Shown: in pieces, positions 47,742-56,466 of the stretch
How the letters are laid out: every line of letters starts with the position of its first letter
How positions within the stretch are numbered: the stretch's first letter is position 1
DNA from: Enhydrobacter sp.
GTDB lineage: Bacteria; Pseudomonadota; Alphaproteobacteria; Reyranellales; Reyranellaceae
Assembly: GCA_026126105.1 (NCBI GenBank)
Contig: JAHCJV010000010.1
Location: 37,370-101,369 of the forward strand
DNA length: 64,000 nt
Direction: 5' to 3'
Program-made: the position numbers and the translations under genes
Notes under the pieces: generated by a model
What the model saw: the letters and a program-made list of their open reading frames with translations, nothing else
Database searches by the model: none
Told to the model about the DNA's origin: nothing

Positions 47742-48986
47742 GTGGCTGTCAGCAATGTGCTTGAGATCAATCCCCAACGGCTGTGGGACACGCTGGAGCG
47801 TTCCGCCGAGATCGGCAGGTTCCGCGACGTCGGCCTGCGGCGTCTGGCGCTGTCATCCGAGGACAAGCAGATGCGCGACCAGTTCATCGACTGGGCCAAG
47901 TCGGCGGGCTGCACGGTCGAGATCGATCGGCTGGGCAACATCTTCGCACGCCGCGCCGGCAGCGATCCCGCGCTGGCGCCGGTCGCCATCGGTAGCCATC
48001 TCGACACCCAGATCTGCGGCGGCCGCTACGACGGTATCCTGGGCGTGCTCTGCGGCCTCGAGGTCGTGCGGACGCTGAACGACCGCGGGCTGTCGACGAA
48101 GCGCGGCATCGAGGTGATCTGCTGGACCAACGAGGAGGGTGGCCGCTTCGCGCCGCCGATGATGGGCTCAATGGCCTTCGCGGGCGTCATCCCGCTAAAC
48201 GTCGTGCTCGCGACCAGAGACGACGACGGCATCACGGTCGAGCAGGCGCTCGACGCGATCGGCTATGCTGGGCCAGAGCCGCTCGGCAAGCGCGCATTCG
48301 ACGCCTATTTCGAGCTTCATATCGAGCAGGCACCGACCCTCGATCGAGAAAGGGTCGATGTCGGCATCGTGATCGGCGGCTACAAGACCAAGGCGCTGCG
48401 CCTCACGATCAAGGGCGATACGGGCCATGCCGGCGGCACGCCGATGGCGATGCGGCGCAACGCGCTGGTCGGCGCGGGATATGTGATAGGGGCTGTCAAC
48501 GATGTCGGCCTGGCCTATGCCTCCGACGAGGGCCGCACCACCACGACCCGGATCGAGAGCTTCCCGAACCTGCCCGGTACCTACGCCGAGGAGGTCAAGC
48601 TCACGCTCGACTACCGCCACATCGATCAGGCGCGCTTCGAGGCGATGGGGCGGGACATCCGTGCCGCGATCGACGCGGCCGCGAAGAAGGCCAATGTCGA
48701 GATCGACGTCGTGGAAGGCTGGAGCTGGGGCAGCGAGCTGTTCGCACCCGACTGCGTCGAACTGTTGCGCACGACGGCGCAGGAACTCGGATTGCCGTAC
48801 CGCGAGATGCGCAGCCAGGCCGGTCACGATGCCTACGCCGTGGCGACGATGGCGCCGACCGCGATGATCTTCACGCCGTGCCACGAGGGCATCAGCCACA
48901 ATGTGAAGGAGAACATCGACCTCGTTCGTTCGGTGCCGGGCGCGAACCTTCTGCTCAACGCGGCCGTGGCGCGCGCCAATCGCTAG
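47742..48986 (+). CDS. M20-family amidohydrolase (N-carbamoyl-amino-acid hydrolase-like)
   Basis: A 414-aa zinc enzyme. Metal ligands are seen as IGSHLDTQICGGRYDG (His, Asp), NEEGGRF (Glu), YFELHIEQ (His) and TPCHEGISHNVKEN (His). The dimerisation/substrate segment is GDTGHAGGTPMAMRRNAL. This pattern belongs to carbamoylases, allantoate amidohydrolases and ureidopropionases. GTG 47742 has GAAGGAG seven bases upstream. It is probably monocistronic and could act in pyrimidine, purine or hydantoin turnover; the same strain has a nucleoside hydrolase and PuuE-like deacetylase folds in the window. Confidence 0.88.
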   Translation: MAVSNVLEINPQRLWDTLERSAEIGRFRDVGLRRLALSSEDKQMRDQFIDWAKSAGCTVEIDRLGNIFARRAGSDPALAPVAIGSHLDTQICGGRYDGILGVLCGLEVVRTLNDRGLSTKRGIEVICWTNEEGGRFAPPMMGSMAFAGVIPLNVVLATRDDDGITVEQALDAIGYAGPEPLGKRAFDAYFELHIEQAPTLDRERVDVGIVIGGYKTKALRLTIKGDTGHAGGTPMAMRRNALVGAGYVIGAVNDVGLAYASDEGRTTTTRIESFPNLPGTYAEEVKLTLDYRHIDQARFEAMGRDIRAAIDAAAKKANVEIDVVEGWSWGSELFAPDCVELLRTTAQELGLPYREMRSQAGHDAYAVATMAPTAMIFTPCHEGISHNVKENIDLVRSVPGANLLLNAAVARANR

Positions 48987-49012
48987 CTGGAGTCCCGACC
49001 GCAGACGATTGT

Positions 49013-49987
49013 TCAGGCGGCCCCGTGGTAGGACCTGTACCAATCCACGAAACGCGGGATCCCTTCCTCGACGGTCGTAGACGGCTTCCAGCCGAAATCG
49101 CGCGTCGTATCGGATATGTCGGCAGCAGTCTCGCGCATATCCCCGGGTTCGCCCGGCTTCAACTCGATTATCGCCTTCTTGCCCAGGGCTTTCTCGTAGA
49201 GGGAAAGAACGTGGGCAATCTCCTCGCTGCGCGTTGCGCCGAGATTGTAGACACGATGAGCAGGCTTCGCCGGTGGGCCGTCGAGCACGGCGATCGTCCC
49301 GGACACGATATCGTCGATGTAGGTGAAGTCCCGCCGGATGGCGCCCATGTGAAACAGGGGAATGGTGCGCCCCTCGTCGATCGCCTTGGTGAAGATGTAG
49401 GGCGACATGTCCGGTCGCCCCCAGGGGCCGTAGACGGTGAAGAAGCGCAGGCCGGTGCTTTTCAACCCGTATTGGTGGGCATAGGTTTCGGAGATCAGCT
49501 CGTCCGCCCTCTTCGTCGCGGCGTAGAGAGAGACTGGATGCTCAACAGGATCGCTGATAGCGAATGGAAACTTGGTGTTGCCGCCATAGACGGAAGAGGA
49601 TGACGCGTAAACAAGATGTTTCAACGTCGAGCCGAGTCTTCGCCCCAGCTCAAGAAGGACGAGATGGCCCATGACGTTCGTCTGAACGTAGATGTAGGGA
49701 TCGACCGTCGAATGCTTGACACCGGGTTGGGCCGCAAGATGCACGATGCGGTCTATATCTCGACGGCCATCCAAAAGCGCAAACATGCCTTCTCGGTCGG
49801 CGATGTCGGCTTCGACGAACGTGAAGCCCTCCAGCTTCCTGAGAGGCTGCAACCGGTCGTGCTTGAGTTGCGGGCTGTAATAGGGACTGAAGTTGTCGAT
49901 CCCGACGACGGCTTCGCCGCGTGCCAGAAGCGCCTTGGCTACGTGACTGCCGATGAAGCCTGCGACACCCGTGACAAGAACAGCCAT
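49013..49987 (-). CDS. NAD-dependent epimerase, UDP-glucuronate 4-epimerase-like
   Basis: A 324-aa extended SDR. VTGVAGFIGSHVAKALLARG is the NAD site; catalytic residues are the SSSS stretch (YASSSSVYGG) and YAATK; RFFTVYGPWGRPDMSPYIFT is the diagnostic sequence of UDP-glucuronate 4-epimerases (LpsL/CapI-like). The enzyme would make UDP-galacturonate for surface glycans. It is followed leftwards by nothing in the same direction and preceded by 261 bases before the rmlA gene, so co-transcription is uncertain. Confidence 0.87.
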   Translation of the reverse strand: MAVLVTGVAGFIGSHVAKALLARGEAVVGIDNFSPYYSPQLKHDRLQPLRKLEGFTFVEADIADREGMFALLDGRRDIDRIVHLAAQPGVKHSTVDPYIYVQTNVMGHLVLLELGRRLGSTLKHLVYASSSSVYGGNTKFPFAISDPVEHPVSLYAATKRADELISETYAHQYGLKSTGLRFFTVYGPWGRPDMSPYIFTKAIDEGRTIPLFHMGAIRRDFTYIDDIVSGTIAVLDGPPAKPAHRVYNLGATRSEEIAHVLSLYEKALGKKAIIELKPGEPGDMRETAADISDTTRDFGWKPSTTVEEGIPRFVDWYRSYHGAA

Positions 49988-50248
49988 CTGACGCTCGTAA
50001 CCACAGTATGAGGAAGTTCGTGATCTACCCTATACGATGCCGTGGCGCGATGCGATGGCTCCAGACCGTCCTCTGTTCGAATTCAGATTGAACGTTCGTT
50101 GCGCAAATGACCCGCCGGCTCGCCGGTGCAAGCGATATCACTACTTTGCTGCAGGACCGCTACACTTCTCGGCGGCTTGCCGGATTCGCCGCGCTCGCAT
50201 TTCCGACACGATGCGTCGCGCCATTAGCTAGCCTGCTGCCTAAACAAC

Positions 50249-51124
50249 CTAATCTTGCGTCAGCAGACGGTGAAGATACTTGCCGTAATCGCTCTTTTGA
50301 ATCGGTTCGATCAGCTTCTCGAGTTCCTCATCGCCGATGTAGTGCTTGCGCCAGGCGATCTCCTCGGGGCTGCCGATTTGCAGGCCCTGACGGTCTTCGA
50401 CGGTCTCGACGAATTGGGCTGCACGCAGCAGGTTCGATGGCGTGCCGGTGTCCAGCCATGCATAGCCGCGCCCCAGCCGTTCGACGCTCAATCGACCCGC
50501 CCGCAGATAGTGGGCATTGACGTCGGTTATCTCGAGCTCTCCCCGTGCCGAGCGCTCCAGGCCGGCCGCGACATCGCAGACGTCCGCCCCATAGAAGTAG
50601 AGCCCGGTCACTGCCCAGTTCGACTTCGGGTGCTTCGGCTTCTCGACGATGCTGCAAGGGCGCCCGCTCGAATCGAACTCTACGACGCCGTAGGCCGTCG
50701 GATCGGCTACCCAGTACGCGTAAATTACTGCATCGGTTGCCTGCGCACCGCGCTCGGCTACGGCCGGCAAGGACGCGCCGTAGAACAGGTTGTCTCCGAG
50801 GATCACGCCGACCCTCGAATCGCCGATGAATTCCCGGCCTATGAGGAAAGCTTCGGCAATGCCGCCCGGATTCGGCTGCGTGCCGTAACTGATCTCGAGG
50901 CCCCACTTCCGCCCGTCCCCCAAGAGACGCCGATAGGCCTCGACGTCGCCCGGGTTTACGATGAGCAGGATCTCCCGGCATCCCGCCAGCATCAGGGTGG
51001 TCAGCGGGTAGTAGACCATGGGCTTGTTGTAGACCGGCAGCAGCTGCTTGTTGGTGGCGGCGGTCATGGGGTGCAGCCGCGTGCCGCTGCCACCCGAGAG
51101 AATGATACCTTTTGCTGCTGTCAT
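50249..51124 (-). CDS. rmlA: Glucose-1-phosphate thymidylyltransferase
   Basis: A 291-aa nucleotidyltransferase with the signature GIILSGGSGTRLHPMT, PVYNKPMVYYPL, and LGDNLFYG, and GYAWLDTGTPSNLL as the RmlA C-terminal signature. It makes dTDP-glucose, the precursor of dTDP-rhamnose and related sugars. rmlB, rmlC and rmlD are not in the window, so the product may feed another dTDP-sugar or the rest of the genes are elsewhere. It is 13 bases after the CysN-CysC gene, in the same leftward run. Confidence 0.92.
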   Translation of the reverse strand: MTAAKGIILSGGSGTRLHPMTAATNKQLLPVYNKPMVYYPLTTLMLAGCREILLIVNPGDVEAYRRLLGDGRKWGLEISYGTQPNPGGIAEAFLIGREFIGDSRVGVILGDNLFYGASLPAVAERGAQATDAVIYAYWVADPTAYGVVEFDSSGRPCSIVEKPKHPKSNWAVTGLYFYGADVCDVAAGLERSARGELEITDVNAHYLRAGRLSVERLGRGYAWLDTGTPSNLLRAAQFVETVEDRQGLQIGSPEEIAWRKHYIGDEELEKLIEPIQKSDYGKYLHRLLTQD

Positions 51125-51136
51125 GGCGAGAGCTCG

Positions 51137-53044
51137 CTAGCCCGATATCCGGCCGGTTGCCGCAAGATAGGCCAGCAACTGCTCGACCGACTGCTCCACC
51201 GTCTGGTTCGCCGTTTCGATCTTCACTTCGGGATTCAGCGGCCCCTCGTAGGGCGAGCTGATGCCGGTGAAGTTGGTGATCTCCTGGCGGCGAGCCTTGC
51301 GATAGAGACCCTTGGGGTCTCGCGATTCACACAGTTCCAGAGGCGTATCGACGAACACCTCGATGAACTCACCCTCAGGCATCAGTGATCTCGCCATCTC
51401 GCGCTCTTCGCGGAACGGCGAGATGAAGGACACGATCACCAGGAGGCCGGCGTCGGCCATCAGCCGGGCAACTTCGGCGACCCGGCGAATATTCTCGACG
51501 CGGTCTGCGTCGGTGAAGCCCAGATCGCGATTGAGCCCATGCCGCACATTGTCGCCGTCGAGTACGAAGGTATGCCGCCCCAGGCTGAACAGCCGCTTCT
51601 CGAGCGCCACGGCGATGGTTGATTTGCCGGAACCCGACAGTCCCGTCATCCAGACTACGCCCGCCTTCTGGCCCTTGAGCGAGGCGCGGGCCTCGCGACT
51701 GACATCCAGACTCTGCCAGTGGATGTTTGTGGCCCGCCGCAAAGCGAAGTCGATAAGACCCATGCCCACGGTCTGATTGCTGATCCGGTCGATCAGGATA
51801 AAACTGCCCAGCTCGTGGTTATCGGCATAGGACTCGAAAGCGACAGCCTTCGCCAAGGACAGGTTGCAGACACCGATCTCGTTCAGATGCAGCGTCTTGC
51901 CGGCCGTCGTTTCAAGAGTGTTGATGTTGATCTTGTGCTTGAGCTCCGTCACGGTGGCCTGGGTCGTGGTCGTGCCCAGCTTCATCAGATAGGTGCGTCC
52001 AGGCAACATCTCCTCGGGCGCCATCCAGAGCACGTGCGCGGCGAGTTGATCGGCGATGCTCACGGGATTCTGAGCGTCGCATATGACGTCGCCGCGGCTG
52101 ACGTCGATGTCGCGATCGAGGACCACGGTAACGGCTTGGCCGCGGATGCCGGTTTCGAGGTCACCGTCCTGTGTGACGATACGCGTCACGATCGCCTCTT
52201 CGGCGGACGGAAGAACCTTGATCCGGTTTCCCTGGCTCAGCTTGCCGCCGACGATCGTACCGGCATAGCCGCGGAAACTGGGATTCGGCCTATTGACCCA
52301 TTGCACTGGCAGACGCAACGCACCGCTTGCCTCTTTGCTCGCGAGATCCACGGTCTCGAGATACGGCAAGAGCGCCGGCCCGTGGTACCATGGCATCTGC
52401 GCGCTCGGGACAACGACGTTGTCGCCACGCAACGCCGAAATCGGAATGCACTGGACGCTGGTGATGCCGAGCTGCTTGGCGAACTCGATGTACTTGTCGG
52501 TGTAAGCCGTGAACACCTTCTGGTCGTAGCCGACCAGATCCATCTTGTTGACGGCCAGCACCATGTGCGGGATGCCCAGCATCGAGCAGATGTAGGTGTG
52601 CCGACGCGTCTGGGTCAAAAGATCGCTGCTGCGATGGACGTCTGCGAGGATGATGGCGAGGTCCGCCGTCGATGCGCCCGTCGCCATGTTGCGGGTGTAC
52701 TGCTCGTGGCCCGGCGTATCGGCGACGATGAACTTGCGCTTGTCGGTCGCGAAGAAACGATAGGCGACGTCGATGGTGATGCCCTGCTCCCGTTCGGCAG
52801 CAAGACCATCCACCAGAAGGGCGAAATCGAGCGCCCCACCTTGAGTGCCCACCCGCTCGCTTTCTGCCTTGAGGCTGTCGAGCTGGTCCTCGAACAGCAT
52901 CTTGCCCTCATAGAGCAAACGGCCGATCAGGGTCGACTTGCCGTCATCGACGCTGCCGCAAGTCAGGAAGCGCAGGAGCTCCTTTTTTTCCTGGGCGCGA
53001 AGGTAAGAATCCAGACGCTGCGCGGGATCAGTCATCGTGTCCAT
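51137..53044 (-). CDS. cysNC: Bifunctional sulfate adenylyltransferase large subunit/APS kinase
   Basis: A 635-aa fusion. The N-terminal GTPase is CysN (CGSVDDGKSTLIGRLLYEGK, DTPGHEQYT, NKMDLV). After residue about 455 the APS kinase CysC follows (VWMTGLSGSGKSTIAVALEK, VLDGDNVRHGLNRDLGFTDA). Together with CysD it makes adenylyl-sulfate and then PAPS. The CysC fusion is typical of proteins, such as NodQ, that feed PAPS to carbohydrate sulfation as well as to assimilation. ATG 53044 overlaps the cysD stop by one base (TAATG). No reductase genes (cysH, cysI) are in the window. Confidence 0.94.
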   Translation of the reverse strand: MDTMTDPAQRLDSYLRAQEKKELLRFLTCGSVDDGKSTLIGRLLYEGKMLFEDQLDSLKAESERVGTQGGALDFALLVDGLAAEREQGITIDVAYRFFATDKRKFIVADTPGHEQYTRNMATGASTADLAIILADVHRSSDLLTQTRRHTYICSMLGIPHMVLAVNKMDLVGYDQKVFTAYTDKYIEFAKQLGITSVQCIPISALRGDNVVVPSAQMPWYHGPALLPYLETVDLASKEASGALRLPVQWVNRPNPSFRGYAGTIVGGKLSQGNRIKVLPSAEEAIVTRIVTQDGDLETGIRGQAVTVVLDRDIDVSRGDVICDAQNPVSIADQLAAHVLWMAPEEMLPGRTYLMKLGTTTTQATVTELKHKININTLETTAGKTLHLNEIGVCNLSLAKAVAFESYADNHELGSFILIDRISNQTVGMGLIDFALRRATNIHWQSLDVSREARASLKGQKAGVVWMTGLSGSGKSTIAVALEKRLFSLGRHTFVLDGDNVRHGLNRDLGFTDADRVENIRRVAEVARLMADAGLLVIVSFISPFREEREMARSLMPEGEFIEVFVDTPLELCESRDPKGLYRKARRQEITNFTGISSPYEGPLNPEVKIETANQTVEQSVEQLLAYLAATGRISG

Positions 53045-53958
53045 TAGAAGTAGCCTTCCTGCTTCTTCTTTTCCATTGATCCGTCACTGTCGCGATCGAT
53101 GACACGGCCCTGGCGCTCCGAGTGCTTGGCGCGAATCATCTCTTCAAGAATGCCCGTCATGGTGTCCGCCGTGCTCTCCATCGCGCCGGTCAGAGGGTAG
53201 CAACCCAAGGTACGGAACCTCACCATCTTCATCTGTGGCCGCTCATCGGGCAGTAGCGGCATGCGATCGTCGTCGACCATGAAGAGCCCGCCGTCGCGTT
53301 CGACGACTGGCCGCTCCTTGGCGAAGTACAGCGGCACGACAGGAATATTCTCAAGGTAAACATATTGCCAGATGTCTAGCTCGGTCCAGTTCGAGAGCGG
53401 AAATACGCGGATGCTCTCGCCTTTGTTCTTGCGTGTATTATAGATGCTCCAGGGCTCGGGGCGCTGGTTCTTCGGATCCCAGCGGTGCTGTTCGCTTCGG
53501 AACGAGAACACGCGCTCCTTGGCGCGAGACTTTTCCTCGTCCCGTCGGGCGCCGCCGAAGGCGGCATCGAAGCCGTATTTGTCCAGCGCCTGGCGCAGGC
53601 CCTGGGTCTTCATGACGTCCGTGTGAATGGCCGAGCCGTGGGTAAACGGATTAATACCCCGCTCGATGCCTTCCTGATTGATGTGGACGATCAACTTCAG
53701 CCCCAGCTCGGCTGCCGTGCGATCGCGGAACTCGATCATCTCCCTGAATTTCCATGTCGTATCGACGTGGAGGATGGGAAAAGGCGGCTTCGCCGGATAA
53801 AAGGCCTTCATCGCGAGATGAAGCATCACCGAGGAGTCTTTCCCGATCGAATACAGCATGACGGGATTCTCGCATTCGGCGGCGACCTCCCGCATGATGA
53901 AGATGCTTTCGGCCTCGAGCCTCTGAAGATGGCTCAACTTGTCACTAATTTCGCGCAA
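53044..53958 (-). CDS. cysD: Sulfate adenylyltransferase small subunit
   Basis: A 304-aa ATP sulfurylase subunit of the PAPS-reductase/adenylyl fold: [32 protein letters not shown] (PP-loop-like ATP site), [18 protein letters not shown], and [11 protein letters not shown]. The start appears to be TTG 53958, because the canonical [18 protein letters not shown] begins a few codons later and GAGG lies eight bases upstream; no ATG is available before residue 23. Coupled to cysNC. The upstream 770 bases contain no other gene. Confidence 0.92.
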   Translation of the reverse strand: MREISDKLSHLQRLEAESIFIMREVAAECENPVMLYSIGKDSSVMLHLAMKAFYPAKPPFPILHVDTTWKFREMIEFRDRTAAELGLKLIVHINQEGIERGINPFTHGSAIHTDVMKTQGLRQALDKYGFDAAFGGARRDEEKSRAKERVFSFRSEQHRWDPKNQRPEPWSIYNTRKNKGESIRVFPLSNWTELDIWQYVYLENIPVVPLYFAKERPVVERDGGLFMVDDDRMPLLPDERPQMKMVRFRTLGCYPLTGAMESTADTMTGILEEMIRAKHSERQGRVIDRDSDGSMEKKKQEGYF

Positions 53959-54729
53959 GTTATCTACCTCGCTCTGGCGGCTTCCTAAGGGGCGGCAATT
54001 TCGCCTGTTTACCGATGTTTGCTTCTCGCAACAACAGCGCGTTCGTCGAATACTGGAGCGACCTCCGACCTCACCGAACCGCAGGCAAAGTCATGCCGCC
54101 ATTGGATTGAGCACAATGCCGAACCAATTCCGGCATTCGAACTCCTCGCTCGTCTCCTAACAGATGATCCCGGCGATCAAGTGCGACACAGTGCTGCAAA
54201 CGCCATGCCGTTGCGGCGATGTTGTCGAATATGACACATCGCGGAATATATCGAGTAGTCTCGTTCAGGGGGTGACCCCGACGAAGTTCGCTGGATCTTC
54301 CAGATTGGATTGCGACGGCATTCTTCGACGGTTTTGGGGGTCGCCCGTCCCGGACCACAGGCGGCCGAGACTCAATTCCGTCCCAACCGGGCGTTCCCAC
54401 GCTGCCGCCGGACCGGTTAGCCAGGTTTCCGCATAAACGGTGCGCTGTTTCGCGGAAGGCAAATGGGCCGGCTGAGCGTGGGCAAGACGGTCGTGAGGCA
54501 GCGGATGTCCATGATCTTGCGCGATTGTATTCACAATATCGTGGGTGATCGGCGGTTCTCGCGGCGCGCGCCTGTTGTTGCCGAAGGACTGAAGCAGACT
54601 GCAACAGGCAATGGGCTGCGGCGGCGTGAAGCTTCACGCCGATTCCCGAGCTTTGCGCCCTGAAACTTCCGATCCAGATCGCGCGCGTTCGTCCCGAGCG
54701 GCAAATCAGCCTTCCAACCGCGCAATGGA
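53959..54729. other. Long spacer between cysD and HpaB-like gene
   Basis: About 770 bases without a supported gene. Short frames exist on both strands (longest about 90 codons) but none has a ribosome site plus a recognisable product. Composition is less GC-rich than the genes, for instance the A/T-rich stretch 54220-54250. The cysD promoter should lie in the right-hand neighbourhood of 53960-54060, but no convincing -35/-10 pair was seen. No tRNA, rRNA or clear terminator hairpin was found. A small RNA or a decayed element cannot be excluded. Confidence 0.4.
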
Positions 54730-56205
54730 TTAGCGTTCTCCCGGTCGCGGAGGCGTGACCGGCCGGCGCGCGGCCAGCGGGGCGTCTCGGATCGAGTCGA
54801 GGTTGACGGCCGGCATCGGCAGGTCGAGCCGCTGCAGTACCGCATTGGCGAGGACGTTGTATCGGTCGAAGCTCTTGCGGAGTCGGCCGCGCCACGAGAC
54901 CTCGCCGCCGTTGGCGTGCAGCTCGAACACGTGCTCGCGCTGGTCGAGCGCCGAGCCGACATGATCCCATGCCATCTGCAGCAGCGCCGCGCGCTGGCGG
55001 GCCGTGTACCCGCCGCCAGCAAATGATTCCTCCAGCCCCGCGGCGAGCGCGGCATCCTCGAGGTCCTTGTCGGACGGTGCCACGACCAGCGAGGAGCCGG
55101 GCAGGATGCGCAAGATCTCGGCCATGCGCCGCCGCGCCTTCAGCATGGCGATCGAGCCCGCGGCGAGATGGCTGTGATTGGGCGAGCAGTAGCCGTCGAC
55201 GGTCATCTCCGGGTCGCGTTCGGCCGCGGTCTGGCAGGCCCGCACGGTCTGCACGTCGGTGATCAGGTCGAGCAGGTAATCGATCGTCGCCTCGTGCCGG
55301 CTGAGTCCCATCGCGTGCGCGCAGGCGAGTCCCAGGCCCAGCGTGAACTCGGCCTTCGACAGCCAGCAATAGAGCTGGTGCCAGAACAGCCAGCGGGCGA
55401 TGGGCTCGGGCGAGGGATCGGTGACGAAGACGCGATTCCACGGCACGACCACGTCGTCGAGCCACATCTGGCCGTCGAGCTCGTCGAACCGGCTGCTGAG
55501 TGGCGACGTGAACGGATTGGGGTCGCGTGCCGAGCGCTTGCGGCAGATCACGGTAACGCCCTCGGCATTGACCGGCACGACGAAGGTCGCGCGCTGGCCG
55601 TCGAGCACTGCGCCATTGATGGCGCCGATATAGACGTCCTCGGCGAAGGCCGGGCTGGTGTGCATGCCGATCTTGCCGCGCACCACGACACCAGTCTCTG
55701 AACGGCCGACGATCCTGAGTGCGACCCTGTCGGTCGGATCCTCGCGCAGCCGGTAGCCGATCGGCGCGGCGCCGGCGGCGAAGGTGAGGAACCGCCCGGT
55801 GCGCGCGATCTCGGCGCGATAGGCCTCGGCATTGGCGGCCTGGTCGGGGGACCCCTGATGCGCGTTGACCGCATGCAGGATGCCGAGCGCGATCAGATGG
55901 CCGTAGGCCGGCGTGTGTGTGACGTTGCCGGCGCTGAGGAAGGTCGTGGCCGAGAAGCACTTGCCCATGCGCACGAGATCGTCCGACGTACGCGGCACGA
56001 GATAGTCGATTGCGCCGCCCGGGCCGAACAGCGTCTCCTTCCAGGCCGGATCGTCGTGGCGGTCGTACCAGGCAACATAGTCGTCTACCATCGCGGCGGT
56101 GGCGGGATGGCGCGTGACGTCGTCCACCTGACCTTCGCCGAGCACGAAAACGCGCCGTCCGTCGCGCAGGCTGTTGCGATAGTCGGCTCCCGTCCGCATC
56201 GACAT
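54730..56205 (-). CDS. 4-hydroxyphenylacetate 3-hydroxylase (HpaB)-family flavoprotein
   Basis: A 491-aa protein of the HpaB/4-hydroxybutyryl-CoA dehydratase family. The N-terminal domain begins TGADYRNSLRDGRRVFVLGE; central residues include GKIGMHTSPAFAEDVYIGAI and FVVPVNAEGVTVICRK; the C-terminal part has LLFxHQLYCW-like WLFWHQLYCWLSKAEFTLGL and ITDVQTVRACQTAAER. Two-component FADH2-dependent monooxygenases of this family hydroxylate phenols; a partner reductase (HpaC-like) is not adjacent. ATG 56205 has AGGGGG eight bases upstream. It is divergent from the M23 peptidase. Confidence 0.85.
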   Translation of the reverse strand: MSMRTGADYRNSLRDGRRVFVLGEGQVDDVTRHPATAAMVDDYVAWYDRHDDPAWKETLFGPGGAIDYLVPRTSDDLVRMGKCFSATTFLSAGNVTHTPAYGHLIALGILHAVNAHQGSPDQAANAEAYRAEIARTGRFLTFAAGAAPIGYRLREDPTDRVALRIVGRSETGVVVRGKIGMHTSPAFAEDVYIGAINGAVLDGQRATFVVPVNAEGVTVICRKRSARDPNPFTSPLSSRFDELDGQMWLDDVVVPWNRVFVTDPSPEPIARWLFWHQLYCWLSKAEFTLGLGLACAHAMGLSRHEATIDYLLDLITDVQTVRACQTAAERDPEMTVDGYCSPNHSHLAAGSIAMLKARRRMAEILRILPGSSLVVAPSDKDLEDAALAAGLEESFAGGGYTARQRAALLQMAWDHVGSALDQREHVFELHANGGEVSWRGRLRKSFDRYNVLANAVLQRLDLPMPAVNLDSIRDAPLAARRPVTPPRPGER

Positions 56206-56466
56206 GCCGTTTCCCCCTCTCCGTTGGGCGCATTGTAGAGGGAAATTCCGGGAAGAGGTGCTGCCGACGGTGTGCGGCCGGGCGCCGCTGCCGACGCAAA
56301 CACATTGCTGCCAAGTTTCTGGCTTAATCTTCCATCCATCCGACAATGTGCAGGAGGAGCCAAGCTCGAAATCGCGACACACCGGTCTCGCGGCGTGTAC
56401 CGCCAATCTTTTGCGACAAGACATGGCCGTAGCGGCTGCGCTCTTACTCCCTCAAGGAATGCTGGA

